This document shows, in pieces, positions 8,365 to 16,770 of a stretch of 40,828 bases of DNA. The stretch spans positions 1 through 40,828 of the forward strand of contig JAGWZH010000018.1 in NCBI GenBank assembly GCA_018971945.1, read 5' to 3'. The notes under the pieces were generated by a model. That model was not told where the DNA came from. It made no database searches and worked only from the letters and a program-made list of their open reading frames with translations. Positions within the stretch are counted from its first letter, which is position 1. Each line of letters begins with the position of its first letter. The translations under genes were made by a program, and so were the position numbers. The DNA comes from Alphaproteobacteria bacterium. Its GTDB lineage: Bacteria > Pseudomonadota > Alphaproteobacteria > Caulobacterales > Aquidulcibacteraceae.

Positions 8365-9519
8365 CTAGAGGATTGACCAGTCTCCTTCGCCTAGAAGAAG
8401 AGCCCGGCCGCCCAACTCGAACACTCCTGGGGCGACCATGATGTGCTGCGTGGCGACGTGGGCGTCGCGAAATCTGCGCTGCAATGGACAGCTTTCATAA
8501 ACGCTGGAGCCCCCGCCAAGGTCATAAAGCCTCCGACAGGCGTCCGCCGCGCTCCTTGCCAAATGCGCGCAGGCGAGACGCAGATTGGCCCGACGAATAA
8601 GCGACAAACTCTCTCCGCGTTCGGCGTCGGCGAAGGCCTCCTCGACGGTCTGGCGGACGAGGGCGCGGGCGGCGAAAAGGGCCGTCCTCGCCTCGGCGAA
8701 CTGGCTCTGGGCGGCGCCGCGTTGCGCCAGAGACCGGCTCGACCCCTGCGGCCTCTTTGCGCCGGCGAGGTCCTCGAACGCATCAAGGGCCCCAAGGGCG
8801 TTGCCGCTGGCGACGCCGGCGACCCCCAATGCCAGGAGGCCAAAGACCGGAAAGGCGTACACCGCCCCCCCTTCCAAGGGTCGGTCATGGGTGAGGCTGA
8901 CGCTGCGGGCAAGCGGAACCGAGACGTTCTCCATCGCCATATCGCCGCTGCCGGTGCCCTTGAGCCCGGTGGCGAACCAAGTGTCGATCAGCGTCACCTC
9001 AGACCGGGGGGCTATGAACATGCGTGTCTCAACCCCGCCATCGGCATGCTTTCGAGGGCCGTCAGCGTCACAGACGACGCACCCGCCCATAAGCCATGCG
9101 CAATGCGCGCTGCCCGACGCCCAAGACCACCTTCCGGCGACAGTCGCACGGTCGCCGTCCACCATCGCGCGACCCAGAGGCGCGAAGACCCCTCCCGTGA
9201 CCGCGAGAGGGTCGCCGAAAACGATCCTGGCCTGCGCTGCGGGTAGATAGGCCGCCGTCACCCCTGTCGTGGCTGCGATCATGAGACACCAGGCCACTGC
9301 GGCGTCGGCTCTGGCCACCGTCTCCACACTCTCAAAGACGTCCAAGGGATGGGCCTCGGCGCCGCCATAGGCCTTGGGCACAAGAAGCCGGAACAGTCCC
9401 GCCTCGACCATCGCCTTGACGATGTCGTCGGGCAGACGACGCAGCGCTTCGATGTCGGCGCTGCGGTCGGATAGGCCCTCAGCGAGCTTTGCGGCGGCGG
9501 AAACGGCGGAGCTAGGCAT
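8365..9519 (-). CDS. Acyl-CoA dehydrogenase-fold flavoenzyme (HsaA-like group)
   Basis: This 384-residue protein has the acyl-CoA dehydrogenase fold. An N-terminal helical part (LAEGLSDRSADIEALRRLPDDIV, in two pieces) is followed by a beta domain with WSWASGSAHCAWLMGG and DTWFATGLKGTGSGDM, and a C-terminal helical domain. The G(L)KGTGS segment and the GGSSVY-type ending resemble the two-component flavin-dependent monooxygenase branch (HsaA, IacA-type, Acyl-CoA_dh_2) more than beta-oxidation dehydrogenases, so a hydroxylase or desaturase role is inferred. ATG 9519 is chosen over an upstream TTG (9567). It is divergent from the crotonase gene and no reductase partner is adjacent. Confidence 0.75.
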   Translation of the reverse strand: MPSSAVSAAAKLAEGLSDRSADIEALRRLPDDIVKAMVEAGLFRLLVPKAYGGAEAHPLDVFESVETVARADAAVAWCLMIAATTGVTAAYLPAAQARIVFGDPLAVTGGVFAPLGRAMVDGDRATVAGRWSWASGSAHCAWLMGGCVVCDADGPRKHADGGVETRMFIAPRSEVTLIDTWFATGLKGTGSGDMAMENVSVPLARSVSLTHDRPLEGGAVYAFPVFGLLALGVAGVASGNALGALDAFEDLAGAKRPQGSSRSLAQRGAAQSQFAEARTALFAARALVRQTVEEAFADAERGESLSLIRRANLRLACAHLARSAADACRRLYDLGGGSSVYESCPLQRRFRDAHVATQHIMVAPGVFELGGRALLLGEGDWSIL

Positions 9520-9637
9520 GGCTGCGACTGTGCCACGCTCGCGGCTTAAAGAAAGAGGCTGCTGCAATTCGTTTGGGGAGAGGACGGCGGCCCGCTAAAC
9601 TGGGGACCCTCCTCACCTCGCGCCGGAACCTCTTCCC

Positions 9638-10423
9638 ATGACCGACTACACCCGCATGACCCTGACCCGGGCCGACCGGATCCTCACCATCCGTTTAGCC
9701 AATGGCGCGGTCAATGCTGTGGACCAAGCGATGCACGATGAACTCGCGCGCGTCTTCATCGAGGCGCAGGATGATCCTGAGAGCGATCTTGTGATCCTGA
9801 CGGGGGAAGGCCGCGCCTTCTGCGCCGGAGGCGATACGGCGTGGTTTCAGGAAACCATCGAGGATCCGCGCCGGTTTCGCGCCATCGCCCCGCACGCCAA
9901 GCGAATCGTTTCATCCCTTCTCGACATCGAAAAGCCGGTGATTTGCCGGCTCAACGGTCCAGCCGCGGGACTCGGCGCCACCATCGCGCTCCTCTGCGAT
10001 GTGATCGTTGCAGCCGACACCGCCATCATCGGCGATCCCCACGTGAAGGTGGGGCTGGTGGCCGGCGACGGCGGGGCTGTGATCTGGCCACAGCTGATCG
10101 GTTTCGCACGAGCGAAAGAGTTTCTGATGACCGGCGATCTGATCGCCGCCCCCAAAGCGGCCGAGATGGGCCTGATCAACCACTGCGTGCCCGCCGCGGA
10201 GCTCGACGCCAAAGTGGCGGAGGTGTGCGCGAAAATCCTCGGCAATCCCAAATGGGCGGTGCGCTGGACCAAGACGGTCGCCAATATCCCCCTGAAAAAG
10301 CTGGCCGCCGAGTTGTCGGACGCGGCGATCGCCTATGAGTTGCTCTCCAACATGACGGCGGATCGCAAAGAGGCCGTGGCGGCGTTTGTCGAGAAGCGGA
10401 AGGCGCTGTTTGAGGGGGAGTGA
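9638..10423 (+). CDS. Enoyl-CoA hydratase/isomerase (crotonase) family protein
   Basis: The 261-residue protein has the crotonase fold with both oxyanion-hole segments (FCAGGD near 61-66 and GPAAGLGATIALLCD near 107-121). The two catalytic glutamates of classical enoyl-CoA hydratase are replaced: Thr115 and His135 stand at the positions of rat Glu144 and Glu164. An aspartate occurs in AGDGG (Asp144), as in some crotonases that act by other chemistries, such as 6-oxocamphor hydrolase. The substrate is unknown; a CoA thioester or diketone is plausible. The gene lies upstream of vapBC and an acyl-CoA dehydrogenase on the same strand. The stop codon falls inside the first copy of a 36-base direct repeat. 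Confidence 0.85.
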   Translation: MTDYTRMTLTRADRILTIRLANGAVNAVDQAMHDELARVFIEAQDDPESDLVILTGEGRAFCAGGDTAWFQETIEDPRRFRAIAPHAKRIVSSLLDIEKPVICRLNGPAAGLGATIALLCDVIVAADTAIIGDPHVKVGLVAGDGGAVIWPQLIGFARAKEFLMTGDLIAAPKAAEMGLINHCVPAAELDAKVAEVCAKILGNPKWAVRWTKTVANIPLKKLAAELSDAAIAYELLSNMTADRKEAVAAFVEKRKALFEGE

Positions 10424-10523
10424 GTGTGAAGCCTGGCGCTGTCTTTGCGCGCAGGTGTTACGCGGCCCCCACCGAATTCTGTTCGCGGTGAGTGTGAAGC
10501 CTGGCGCTGTCTTTGCGCGCAGG
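10420..10523 (+). repeat. 36-base direct repeat after the crotonase gene
   Basis: Two identical 36-base copies (10420-10455 and 10488-10523) beginning GTGAGTGTGAAGCC and ending TTTGCGCGCAGG are spaced 68 bases apart. The first copy includes the crotonase stop codon. This looks like a partial tandem duplication of the gene end. The segment between and after the copies (to 10678) contains no supported gene. Confidence 0.88.
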
Positions 10524-10678
10524 CCCCGCGTGTCCGTGGCAGCCACTCCTGTGATCGGCCTCTGAGTGGGATGGCGTATGCGACAATTCCTCTATGTCGA
10601 TCATTGCCTTGATCGCGGAGGCTCCACGGATCGCGGCGTGGGCGTCAGCGTGAGGGGCCGTTGATTTCAATTCCATTT

Positions 10679-10708
10679 GGTATTACGTTTTCTTGCTGGA
10701 GTAATACC
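10679..10708. promoter_or_regulatory. Inverted-repeat operator of vapBC
   Basis: The perfect inverted repeat GGTATTAC - 14 bases - GTAATACC ends directly at the vapB start codon and contains its ribosome binding site (GGAG, 10698-10701). AbrB/MazE-type antitoxins bind such palindromes with the toxin as corepressor. Position and symmetry suggest autoregulation of the module. Confidence 0.72.
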
Positions 10709-10942
10709 ATGCCGCTGCTTCTCACGCAAAAGAGCCAAGTCACCATCCCCAAATCCGTGCGGGAGCGGCTTGGGATCGGCCCCGGCGATCCGATCGACAT
10801 CGTCTTCAACGACAGAGGCGAGGCGGTCATCGTCCCGCTCACGCCCCAACCGGGGCAAAGCCGCTTCGCTTGGGCCCGCGGCATCGCTGGACCTGGAATG
10901 ACGACGGAAGAAGTCATGCGCCTCACACGGGGCGAGGAGTGA
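10709..10942 (+). CDS. vapB: VapB-type antitoxin (AbrB/MazE swapped-hairpin)
   Basis: This 77-residue protein has an N-terminal SpoVT/AbrB DNA-binding hairpin (LTQKSQVTIPKSVRERLGIG, PGDPIDIVF) and a charged C-terminal tail that would wrap around the toxin. ATG 10709 is supported by GGAG at good spacing. Its TGA overlaps the GTG start of the PIN-domain gene (GTGA), the usual arrangement of a toxin-antitoxin operon. It probably neutralises VapC and represses the operon through the palindrome just upstream. Confidence 0.9.
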   Translation: MPLLLTQKSQVTIPKSVRERLGIGPGDPIDIVFNDRGEAVIVPLTPQPGQSRFAWARGIAGPGMTTEEVMRLTRGEE

Positions 10943-11352
10943 CGACATTTGTCGATTCCAACGTCCTGATTGATCTGGTGAGCGACAACCCGGCCTTCTA
11001 CGCTTGGTCTGATCGCCGGTTGAACCTGGCAGCGGAGGCGGGCGCCCTCGCGGTGGACCCGATTGTCTTTGCAGAGATCAGCGTTCGTATGCCGGACCTG
11101 GACAGCACCATCAGCTACTTCCGACGTAGCCGCATCGCGATCGTGCCGACGCCGGAGGAAGCGTTTTTCCTTGCCGGGCGGGCCTTCCTGGCTTACCGGC
11201 GCGGCGGCGGGACGAAAACCGGCGTTCTCCCGGACTTTCTGATTGGCGCGCACGCCGCGCATCTGGGCAGGCCGCTTCTCACCCGTGATGCTACGCGCTA
11301 CCGCACCTATTTCCCCACCTTGGCGCTCATCGCCCCGGACACGCATCCATGA
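10939..11352 (+). CDS. vapC: VapC-type PIN-domain ribonuclease toxin
   Basis: The 137-residue PIN domain keeps the acidic metal-binding set: Asp6 (FVDSNVLIDL), Glu46 (FAEIS), Asp99 (LPDFLIGAHA) and Asp117 (LLTRDATRY). VapC toxins are Mg-dependent endoribonucleases that usually cut tRNAs or the sarcin-ricin loop of 23S rRNA. The start is the GTG overlapping the vapB stop, preceded by GGCGAGGAG. The gene's own stop overlaps the ATG of an acyl-CoA dehydrogenase (ATGA), so the toxin-antitoxin pair is wired into a metabolic transcript. All four acidic residues are present, so it should be active. Confidence 0.9.
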   Translation: MTTFVDSNVLIDLVSDNPAFYAWSDRRLNLAAEAGALAVDPIVFAEISVRMPDLDSTISYFRRSRIAIVPTPEEAFFLAGRAFLAYRRGGGTKTGVLPDFLIGAHAAHLGRPLLTRDATRYRTYFPTLALIAPDTHP

Positions 11353-12509
11353 CCGCCTTCACCGACGAGCCCGACCATATCCGCGCCCTGCGCGATCAGC
11401 TGAAGCGCTTCGTGGCGGAAAAAGCCCCCCGAGAGAAGCGCCGCGCCTGGGACAAGGCCCATGCCTGGCCTCGCGACCTCTATCAAGAGCTCGCCGCCAT
11501 GGGCCTGATGGGCCTGACGGTGCCTGAAGAGTACGGCGGCGCGGGCCAAGACATTGTCGCCGCGGTCGCGGTGATCGAAGAGCTTGCCCGCGCGGGCCCC
11601 GCGCTCGCAGGCCCCTATATCCATTGCGCCTTCTATGGCGGCATGAACCTGAGCGAAAACGGCAGCCCAGAGCAAAAGGAGGCCTTCCTCCCCAAGCTCG
11701 CCAAGGGGGAATTGCTCCTCGCCTATGGCCTTTCCGAGCCGGACGTCGGCGGCGATCTCGCCAGCGTAAAAACCCGCGCCTGGAGGGAAGGCGATGAGAT
11801 CGTGGTCCGCGGCGCCAAACGCTGGTGCACCGGGGCGGACTTCGCCGATTATCTTTATTGCCTCGTCAATTCCGACATCGAGGCCGGGCGTTACAAGAAC
11901 CTCTCTTTCCTGCTCGTCCCGCGGGAAACGCCGGGCGTGACTATCACCCCCATCAACCATGTGAACCTGCGCTATACGCTGAGTTCGGACGTTCATTTTG
12001 ACGATGTCCGCCTGCCCCTCTCGGCTATTGTTGGCGGCGAGGCGATGTGGAACCGTGGGTGGACGCTGCTCGCGGGCCGGGCGCTTGACGTCGAAAAGCT
12101 CGAAGTCGCCGCCGTCACTTTCGGGATCGCCGCCGCGGCTGTCGACGAGGCCTGGACCTATGCTCAAGAGCGCGAGCAATTCGGCAAACCCATCGCTCAG
12201 CATCAAGCCATCCGACACAAGCTTGTCACCGCCCGCACCAAGCTCGCCGCCTGTCGGCATATGCTTTACCACGCCGCCCACTTGGCCAACACGGGCGCGC
12301 CCTGCGCGATCGAAACCTCCATGGCGAAGCTCTTCCTGGCCGACACCGGCGTTGAGATCGCCCTGGCTTGCCAGCAAGTGATGGGCGCCTACGCCCTTTC
12401 GGACGCTTACGATATCGAGCGCAATGTCAGAGACCTTTTGGGCATGCCGATCGTCGGCGGGTCCTCCGATATGCAGCGCAACAACCTCGCGAGCCTGTTG
12501 CGGCTGTAG
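11349..12509 (+). CDS. Acyl-CoA dehydrogenase
   Basis: The 386-residue flavoprotein has the three-domain acyl-CoA dehydrogenase layout: N-terminal helices with GLTVPEEYGGAG (near 55), a beta domain (LLAYGLSEPDVGGDLASVKT), and a C-terminal helical domain (EREQFGKPIAQHQAIRH, ending IVGGSSDMQRN). It should pass electrons from an acyl-CoA to ETF. The position of the catalytic Glu in medium-chain enzymes reads Gly here, as in isovaleryl-type enzymes, which carry the base elsewhere. The ATG overlaps the vapC stop; a weak ribosome binding site suggests coupling. Together with the crotonase upstream it suggests an acyl-CoA or aromatic-acid degradation set; the substrate is not identifiable. Confidence 0.88.
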   Translation: MTAFTDEPDHIRALRDQLKRFVAEKAPREKRRAWDKAHAWPRDLYQELAAMGLMGLTVPEEYGGAGQDIVAAVAVIEELARAGPALAGPYIHCAFYGGMNLSENGSPEQKEAFLPKLAKGELLLAYGLSEPDVGGDLASVKTRAWREGDEIVVRGAKRWCTGADFADYLYCLVNSDIEAGRYKNLSFLLVPRETPGVTITPINHVNLRYTLSSDVHFDDVRLPLSAIVGGEAMWNRGWTLLAGRALDVEKLEVAAVTFGIAAAAVDEAWTYAQEREQFGKPIAQHQAIRHKLVTARTKLAACRHMLYHAAHLANTGAPCAIETSMAKLFLADTGVEIALACQQVMGAYALSDAYDIERNVRDLLGMPIVGGSSDMQRNNLASLLRL

Positions 12510-12624
12510 CCAAGTTTCATCGCCGGTGTGATCACTTGCCCGACGTATTGGCTTATCCAAGTTGTTACCGAAGATTGTCCGCCGATAGGTGTGGCGGCGT
12601 GAGCGAATCAGATCGCTGGTGCGG

Positions 12625-13200
12625 ATGACGGACGGGATCAGCATGGGTGCGCGGCGCGGGCTCATAGCGGCGGTGGCGGCGCGGTGTGCTCTGGCGGGCC
12701 GACGCGAGAAAGAACGTTTTCTCGACGAGCTGACTGCGGTGACGGGGTGGCATCGCAAGCATGCCGTCCGGGCACTGTCTGCATGTTGGTTGTCGCGCCT
12801 GGAGGTGGCGGTGGCCTCAGGCCACGCACCGGCCGGCCTTTAAAGCGCCTGCTGTCACAGCTCGATCCAGCAAATGTCAGCGTAAGTATGACACCATCCA
12901 TGATGCCCTGACTGCTTTGTGGGAAGCGTCGGATCGCATTTGCGGCAAGCGCCTAACGGTGATGATCGCGTCATTGCTGCCGGCGCTGGAGCCAAACGGT
13001 CGCCTGGCGCTGAGCGACGCGCTTCGCGCGCTAATCAAATCTGTGAGCGCCGCGACGATCGACCGGATGAGGGTTGACGTCAGGGTCGCGGCAGCCGGCA
13101 TCGACGGGTGGGGTTCTATTCGGCGATCCGTCGTGAAGCGCCAATCCGCACTTTCAACGATTGGCATGATCCGCCGCCGGGATTTTGTGAGACCGACATG
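12625..13200 (+). pseudogene. Broken integrase-core (rve) transposase
   Basis: The remnant reads as one transposase only if two frame changes are allowed. The first frame gives the N-terminal helix-turn-helix part (RREKERFLDELTAVTGWHRK). The second, from about 12785, gives the conserved block LTALWEASDRICGKRL and LSDALRALIKSVSAATIDRM. The third, from about 13110, gives IRTFNDWHDPPPGF before the match stops near 13200. These are landmarks of a common alphaproteobacterial IS transposase; the DDE catalytic core is lost. The sequence joins directly to an IS21-type remnant on the opposite strand. Confidence 0.8.
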
Positions 13201-13461
13201 GCGCCGAAACCGATCCGAAAGCCAATCCTCCAATCCGTCCAGCGACTTGCTCCGTGAGACCGGGCTCATCGACCGCCAGCCGCCTTCCGAAAGCCAGCGC
13301 TTCACCGTGTTGCGGGAACAACCAAGCTCGCTCGCTATCCGCTTCGTGCCCCAGCCTCGTGCCTGCAGCGCCAGCATCGCTGACACTTCCTCCGGCGTCC
13401 GCATCTCGATCCTCCGCGATACCCCTGTCCGCGAACGATCCTGCAATGACTGATTATCCAT
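13200..13461 (-). pseudogene. istA: Truncated IS21-type transposase IstA (N-terminus)
   Basis: The ATG at 13461 has a perfect AGGAGG ribosome binding site. The reading MRTPEEVSAMLAL, then WGTKRIASELGCSRNTVKRWL, then SLDGLEDWLSDRFRRH matches the helix-turn-helix N-terminus of IS21-family IstA. Similarity ends near 13200, where the sequence becomes the antisense of the neighbouring rve transposase remnant. The catalytic domain and istB are absent, so this is a dead fragment. Confidence 0.78.
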
Positions 13462-13536
13462 GTGACCTCCTGTCTAACGAAAAGGGGTCAGTTCTTCCTG
13501 TCGTCAGGGGGGGGCAGTTTGTCGTGTCGCCTGACA
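13200..13536 (-). mobile_element. IS21-family element remnant (one terminus plus istA start)
   Basis: The outer end at 13536 reads TGTCAGGCGACACGAC on the minus strand. It is followed by two imperfect direct copies (GCGACACGACAAACTG and ACGACAGGAAGAACTG, each running into C-rich sequence), then istA. TGT ends and multiple terminal repeats are typical of the IS21 family. The other terminus is not found. Confidence 0.65.
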
Positions 13537-13589
13537 CACCACGATACGCCACTTTACCGCTGAAGGCCGTCACCAACTTTTGGGCATAG

Positions 13590-13701
13590 CTCTCCGCAGG
13601 CTTATCTGACCGACATTCTGACGCGCCTCATCAATCTCTGGCCAAACAGCCGGATCGACGAACCTCTTCCCTTCAACTGGCGGCCAGACGCGGCCCAGTA
13701 G
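13590..13701 (+). pseudogene. C-terminal tail of an IS66-family transposase
   Basis: The plus-strand frame ending at TAG 13699-13701 reads AYLTDILTRLINLWPNSRID and continues LPFNWRP. This closely follows the conserved C-terminal motif of IS66 TnpC proteins (YLxDVLTRI...IDELLPWNW). Only this tail is recognisable; upstream of it lies the IS21-type terminus. It is a leftover of an older insertion. Confidence 0.65.
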
Positions 13702-14064
13702 ACCGGATCCCGCTGTCAAGCCCCACCTACTGTGGTGCGGGAACACCGCTCACCCTCCAGCCGGGCTGCGCCCGCCTCCCGCGTCGTCTCCGCCCGTAAC
13801 GCCGCGAGCACATGGCCGTTCACCGCGTGACTATGCCGATCCGCAAAAGTAACAATTCTCCCAGAGGCAATACGCGGGGTCATTTTTGTACGCCGATCCA
13901 CAACCGACGACGCCAAGGGGCTCGCCCTCATCTTGGATGCAGCATGAAGCGACGGATCCCTCCGCCTCTTCTTCACGGCAGACCGACACCTTCCCCGCCA
14001 GACAGGGGCGCCGCACAACGCCCATATTCCGCAAACCAACCCGCCAAAGGGTACCGCTTAAGCG
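13702..14064. other. Gene-free gap after the IS remnants
   Basis: No convincing gene was found in these 363 bases. A minus-strand frame (13716-14039) of about 107 codons lacks a good start, a ribosome binding site and any recognisable domain. The stretch is probably degraded mobile or island DNA. Confidence 0.4.
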
Positions 14065-15081
14065 TCAAACCACAACGATACGCCGCCCGAAGCTCTCACC
14101 GTTAAACAAACCGCAAAACGCCGGTGGCAGCGTTTCCAGTCCGGCAAAACGCTCTTCTCGATACACCAAAGACCCGGCTCCGATCTTCTCACTGAGCTCT
14201 GCTTGGGCTGAAGCGAATTGCTTCAGATCATCAAACACGACGATCCCCTCCATCCGCAGGCGCGCGGCAATAAAGTGGCGCGTGCCTTTCAGTCCGGGCG
14301 GATCTATCGTGTTGTAATCGCCAACCTGGCCAGAAATCACGATCCGCCCGCCGGGTCGCATCAGCGGGAGCACGGCATCGATCATGGCGTTACCGACGTT
14401 GTCGAAGAAAACATCGTAGCCCTCAGGGGAAGACGCGCTCAGCACACCTGTCAAATCACCTTGAGCCTTGTAGTCCACACAAGCGTCAAAACCCGCCGGA
14501 CCGCTGACCCAGCCGCACTTTGCTGGGCCGCCGGCAATCCCAACAACCTTGGACGCTCCCCACGCCTTCGCCAATTGACCCGCTGTCGCGCCCACAGGGC
14601 CAGCAGCACTCGACACAAGCACCCGGTCCCCCGCCTGCAGCCCAGCGACGCGCCGCAAACCGAAATAGGCCGTCATGCCAGGGACGCCGAGCACGCCGAT
14701 CCAAAGGGATAACGGGTGGGGCTGCTCTGGCACGGGCTGAAAGAAACCGCGTCCGTTGGTCAAGCAGTGACTTGCCCACCCACCCCCCTAGGCCCAATGC
14801 GGTCCCACATCGAATTTCGGGTGGCGGCTTTCGATCACCTCGCCAACGCAAAACCCGTCAACCGTTTCCCCACTCAGCAAGGGTCGCGCATAACTGGCCC
14901 CAGCCGAAAGCCGCGACCGTGTGCCTGGATCCACGCTGATGTACTTTGCTTTCAACAACACCTGACCATCCACCAAAGATGGGATCGTCTCATCAAGCAC
15001 TTCAAAGTCATCAGGGCGGGGCTGGCCGACGATAGGCTTCTTCAACGCCACACGACGCAAGCTGTGTTCTTTTTCAGGCAT
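14065..15081 (-). pseudogene. MDR-family NAD(P)H-dependent oxidoreductase, interrupted by TAG
   Basis: The two halves are in the same frame and together cover a CurA/YncB-like medium-chain reductase. The first half has PRPDDFEVLDETIP and GQVLLKAKYISVDPGTRSR; the second has LGVPGMTAYFGLRRV, VSSAAGPVGATAGQLAK (Rossmann), GYDVFFDNVG and LFNGESFGRRIV at the end. A TAG at 14788-14790 falls between HPKFDVGPHWA and GGGWASH. The spacing to the expected GxxxxxxxGW block is unchanged, so either a point mutation or two compensating frame changes made the stop. ATG 15081 is the likely start; TTG 15102 is possible. The gene is probably inactive, consistent with adjoining IS debris. Confidence 0.8.
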
Positions 15082-15102
15082 GAGGCCTATCCACTTTTGC
15101 AA

Positions 15103-16548
15103 TCAGCGCGTTGCCAGGGCTCGGGCTAACGCCACGCCACTATCAAGCGCCCCCTCCATGTATCCTGGAAACCCCGACGAAAGATGCTCTCCGGCAAACA
15201 CTAAATGCTGGTAGCCGCGTTTCAGTCGATCCCGCAAGGTCGTGATCTGGCCAGGGGCCGGGAAACTATAGCCGGTCTGGGTGAACGGATCGCGGGGCCA
15301 GTTGGCAGTGTAGCGCCGAACGCTGTGCGCCCTGACACTGGGATACAACCAGTCATAGGTCTCAGCGATTTGCGAATTCCGTTCCTGACTGGGCATCGCG
15401 CTCGCCAAAGCCGCCGGTTCCGCTCCCGCAAATCCTACCAGAACCGCATCTGATCGACCTTGGCCATCCAAACCGTCCCAACACATCGTGGGGAGCTGAT
15501 CGCTAAACGCATACTGGGTGGTTGTGACGAACTCGCCTGGACGCGGGTCTAGAACGGTGAAGTGCTTAAGAGCGGCGCCAGTCTGAAGCGTCGGGGGGCG
15601 AGGCGTTATGTCGATCCCACCCCAAAGGCTGGGAGGAATTGCGAGGACTGCGAGGTCACAATCAAAAACGCCCCCAGCGCGTGTCGTGACCCGAGCGCCA
15701 CTCGCCAACGGCGCAATCGACGCCACTGGCGTTTCCAGAAGGATGCGCTCATCGCCAAGAGTTTGCGCAAATCGCATGGCCAATTGTTGATTTCCGCCCC
15801 TGCACCGATGGGTTTCGCTCAGGGTCCAAAAATCACCGCCACCGTGGGCCTTGATCATCGTCAGATTGGCTAAAAGGCTCTGTTTGCTGGTCGCCACGGC
15901 ATTGTCGCACGCCAAACTCAAATGCAGGGCCCTCGCAGCCTCGGGGGCCAACGCAAGGCCGTCGATGAATTGCCCTAGGGACCGGGCGTCGAGTTCATCG
16001 GCGCGAGGCGACAACCACGGCGCCTCCACATCCATGTTTTGCGCCGCCCGCGTCAGGGCATCTTCCCCCGTGCTCATGGCCGCATAGAGCGCATCAGCCT
16101 CTGCGGCGGCGAGCATCCGCCCCCCCAACAGCACCCGAGCATCCTTATCTTCGTCGCTACTTATTTCCATCAGCGGGAGGTCGAAATGGGAAGCGTAAGC
16201 TTGCCAATGGGGGTGATTGGCCCCGATCAGTTCACCACCGAACTCCACATTGCCATCGCCTGAAGCAATGTCGCTTCGTGAAAAAACGCGCCCGCCAACC
16301 CGGTCCCGCGCCTCAAGCACGGTCACATCAAATCCACAGGCCAAAAGTTCATAGGCGCATGACAACCCGGCCAAGCCGGCCCCCACGACAACCACACGCC
16401 CCGCACGGTTATGGGGTCTTGCAGCTGTGCAACTGGACAAGCCAGCTGCCAAGACAAGGGCAGCTTGGCGTAAGACTTCCCGACGATCGAGGAAGTGGTC
16501 GCGGCCAAACCGCCCCTGACGTTTGGCCCGAAGCCAAGGTCCAATCAT
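15103..16548 (-). CDS. FAD-dependent amine oxidase with Tat/lipoprotein-like signal
   Basis: The 481-residue protein starts with a long charged n-region, a twin-arginine-like DRREVL (21-26), a hydrophobic core and a possible lipobox Cys at 40 (GLSSC). The Rossmann dinucleotide motif VVVGAGLAGLSCAYEL (near 53), the GG-type RDRVGGRVFS and the C-terminal FAD motif FAGEHLSSGFPGYMEGAL follow. This is the flavin monoamine oxidase / amino-acid oxidase family. The folded, cofactor-loaded enzyme would be exported by Tat to the periplasm or the outer face of the membrane. It is followed directly by the broken MDR gene, suggesting a former two-gene unit. The substrate cannot be assigned. Confidence 0.82.
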   Translation of the reverse strand: MIGPWLRAKRQGRFGRDHFLDRREVLRQAALVLAAGLSSCTAARPHNRAGRVVVVGAGLAGLSCAYELLACGFDVTVLEARDRVGGRVFSRSDIASGDGNVEFGGELIGANHPHWQAYASHFDLPLMEISSDEDKDARVLLGGRMLAAAEADALYAAMSTGEDALTRAAQNMDVEAPWLSPRADELDARSLGQFIDGLALAPEAARALHLSLACDNAVATSKQSLLANLTMIKAHGGGDFWTLSETHRCRGGNQQLAMRFAQTLGDERILLETPVASIAPLASGARVTTRAGGVFDCDLAVLAIPPSLWGGIDITPRPPTLQTGAALKHFTVLDPRPGEFVTTTQYAFSDQLPTMCWDGLDGQGRSDAVLVGFAGAEPAALASAMPSQERNSQIAETYDWLYPSVRAHSVRRYTANWPRDPFTQTGYSFPAPGQITTLRDRLKRGYQHLVFAGEHLSSGFPGYMEGALDSGVALARALATR

Positions 16549-16770
16549 CGCCCCAATCCCTCGATTGTTTCCATTGTCCCGCCCGCGGCAGGCGATAAGC
16601 TCATATCGAAGCCCCGCCCAAAGACCGTGCCATTGAAATCCCCCGCCGGAAAGCGGCTCATCGCCTCACTCCGCTGCCGTGCGGGCCCGACCAATGCAGA
16701 CACCGAAGACGAGATTGCAATCAGCAGGTCATCCAGTCATCTTCGAGCCAACATGAAATGGGAGCCACCG

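Noticed and set aside
13716-14039. Minus-strand frame of 107 codons beside the IS remnants
   Set aside because: No recognisable domain, no good start or ribosome binding site; kept only as gap content.
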